This document shows, one piece after another, positions 13,656 to 13,656 of a stretch of DNA of 13,656 nt. The stretch's first letter is position 1, and each line of letters begins with the position of its first letter. Source of the DNA: Methanosphaera sp. SHI613 (GTDB taxonomy: Archaea > Methanobacteriota > Methanobacteria > Methanobacteriales > Methanobacteriaceae); assembly GCA_003266145.1 (NCBI GenBank), contig MVJJ01000043.1, forward strand, positions 1-13,656, in the 5' to 3' direction. The translations under genes and the position numbers were made by a program. The notes under the pieces are model-generated. The model was not told the origin of the DNA, searched no databases, and was given only the letters and a program-made list of their open reading frames with translations.

Positions 13656-13656
13656 A

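Overview
This AT-rich window is archaeal, most likely from the Methanobacteriales (Methanosphaera or Methanobrevibacter are my best guesses). The evidence is a 2-phosphoglycerate kinase, an F420H2 oxidase (FprA), a DUF2070 membrane protein, a stand-alone class I fumarase beta subunit, TATA-like boxes with Shine-Dalgarno sites of the AGGTGAT type, and terminators made of T-tracts. I see no phage, insertion sequence, CRISPR array, tRNA or rRNA.

Layout. Positions 1-1351 hold a divergent cysteine-biosynthesis pair: the first 29 codons of cysE on the minus strand (cut by the window edge) and cysK on the plus strand. They share a 300 bp regulatory gap with a strong inverted repeat. A convergent gene-free gap follows (1352-1740). 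Then come a Wzx/PST-type polysaccharide flippase (minus) and, diverging from it, an AMP-forming acyl-CoA synthetase-like enzyme (plus). A DtxR-family metalloregulator with a C-terminal FeoA-like domain (4915-5631) and a 52-residue rubredoxin (5814-5972) follow on the plus strand, then 2-phosphoglycerate kinase (6293-7186).

Positions 7347-9732 form an oxygen-defence block on the minus strand, transcribed rubrerythrin, then superoxide reductase, then F420H2 oxidase. Rubrerythrin removes peroxide, superoxide reductase removes superoxide, and FprA reduces O2 to water with F420H2. The nearby rubredoxin is the usual electron carrier for the first two. The DtxR-type regulator beside this group suggests iron- or redox-linked control, but that is inference.

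Positions 10055-11866 encode a DUF2070 membrane protein (minus) with a His/Asp-rich soluble domain and a palindromic promoter. Diverging from it is a fumarase beta subunit that starts with TTG. It overlaps by four bases (ATGA) a small exported PsbP-like protein. The last 400 bp carry no intact gene. They hold a probable decayed DUF5615 (PIN-like) toxin fragment and an uncertain hydrophobic reading frame running off the window edge.

I found no clear new multi-gene system. The best leads are two promoter dyads with the same 9-4-9 design and the same AATC spacer (cysE/cysK and DUF2070), a superoxide reductase that has lost half of its centre I cysteines, the cysteine-rich linker of the DtxR protein, and the uncharacterised DUF2070 protein.
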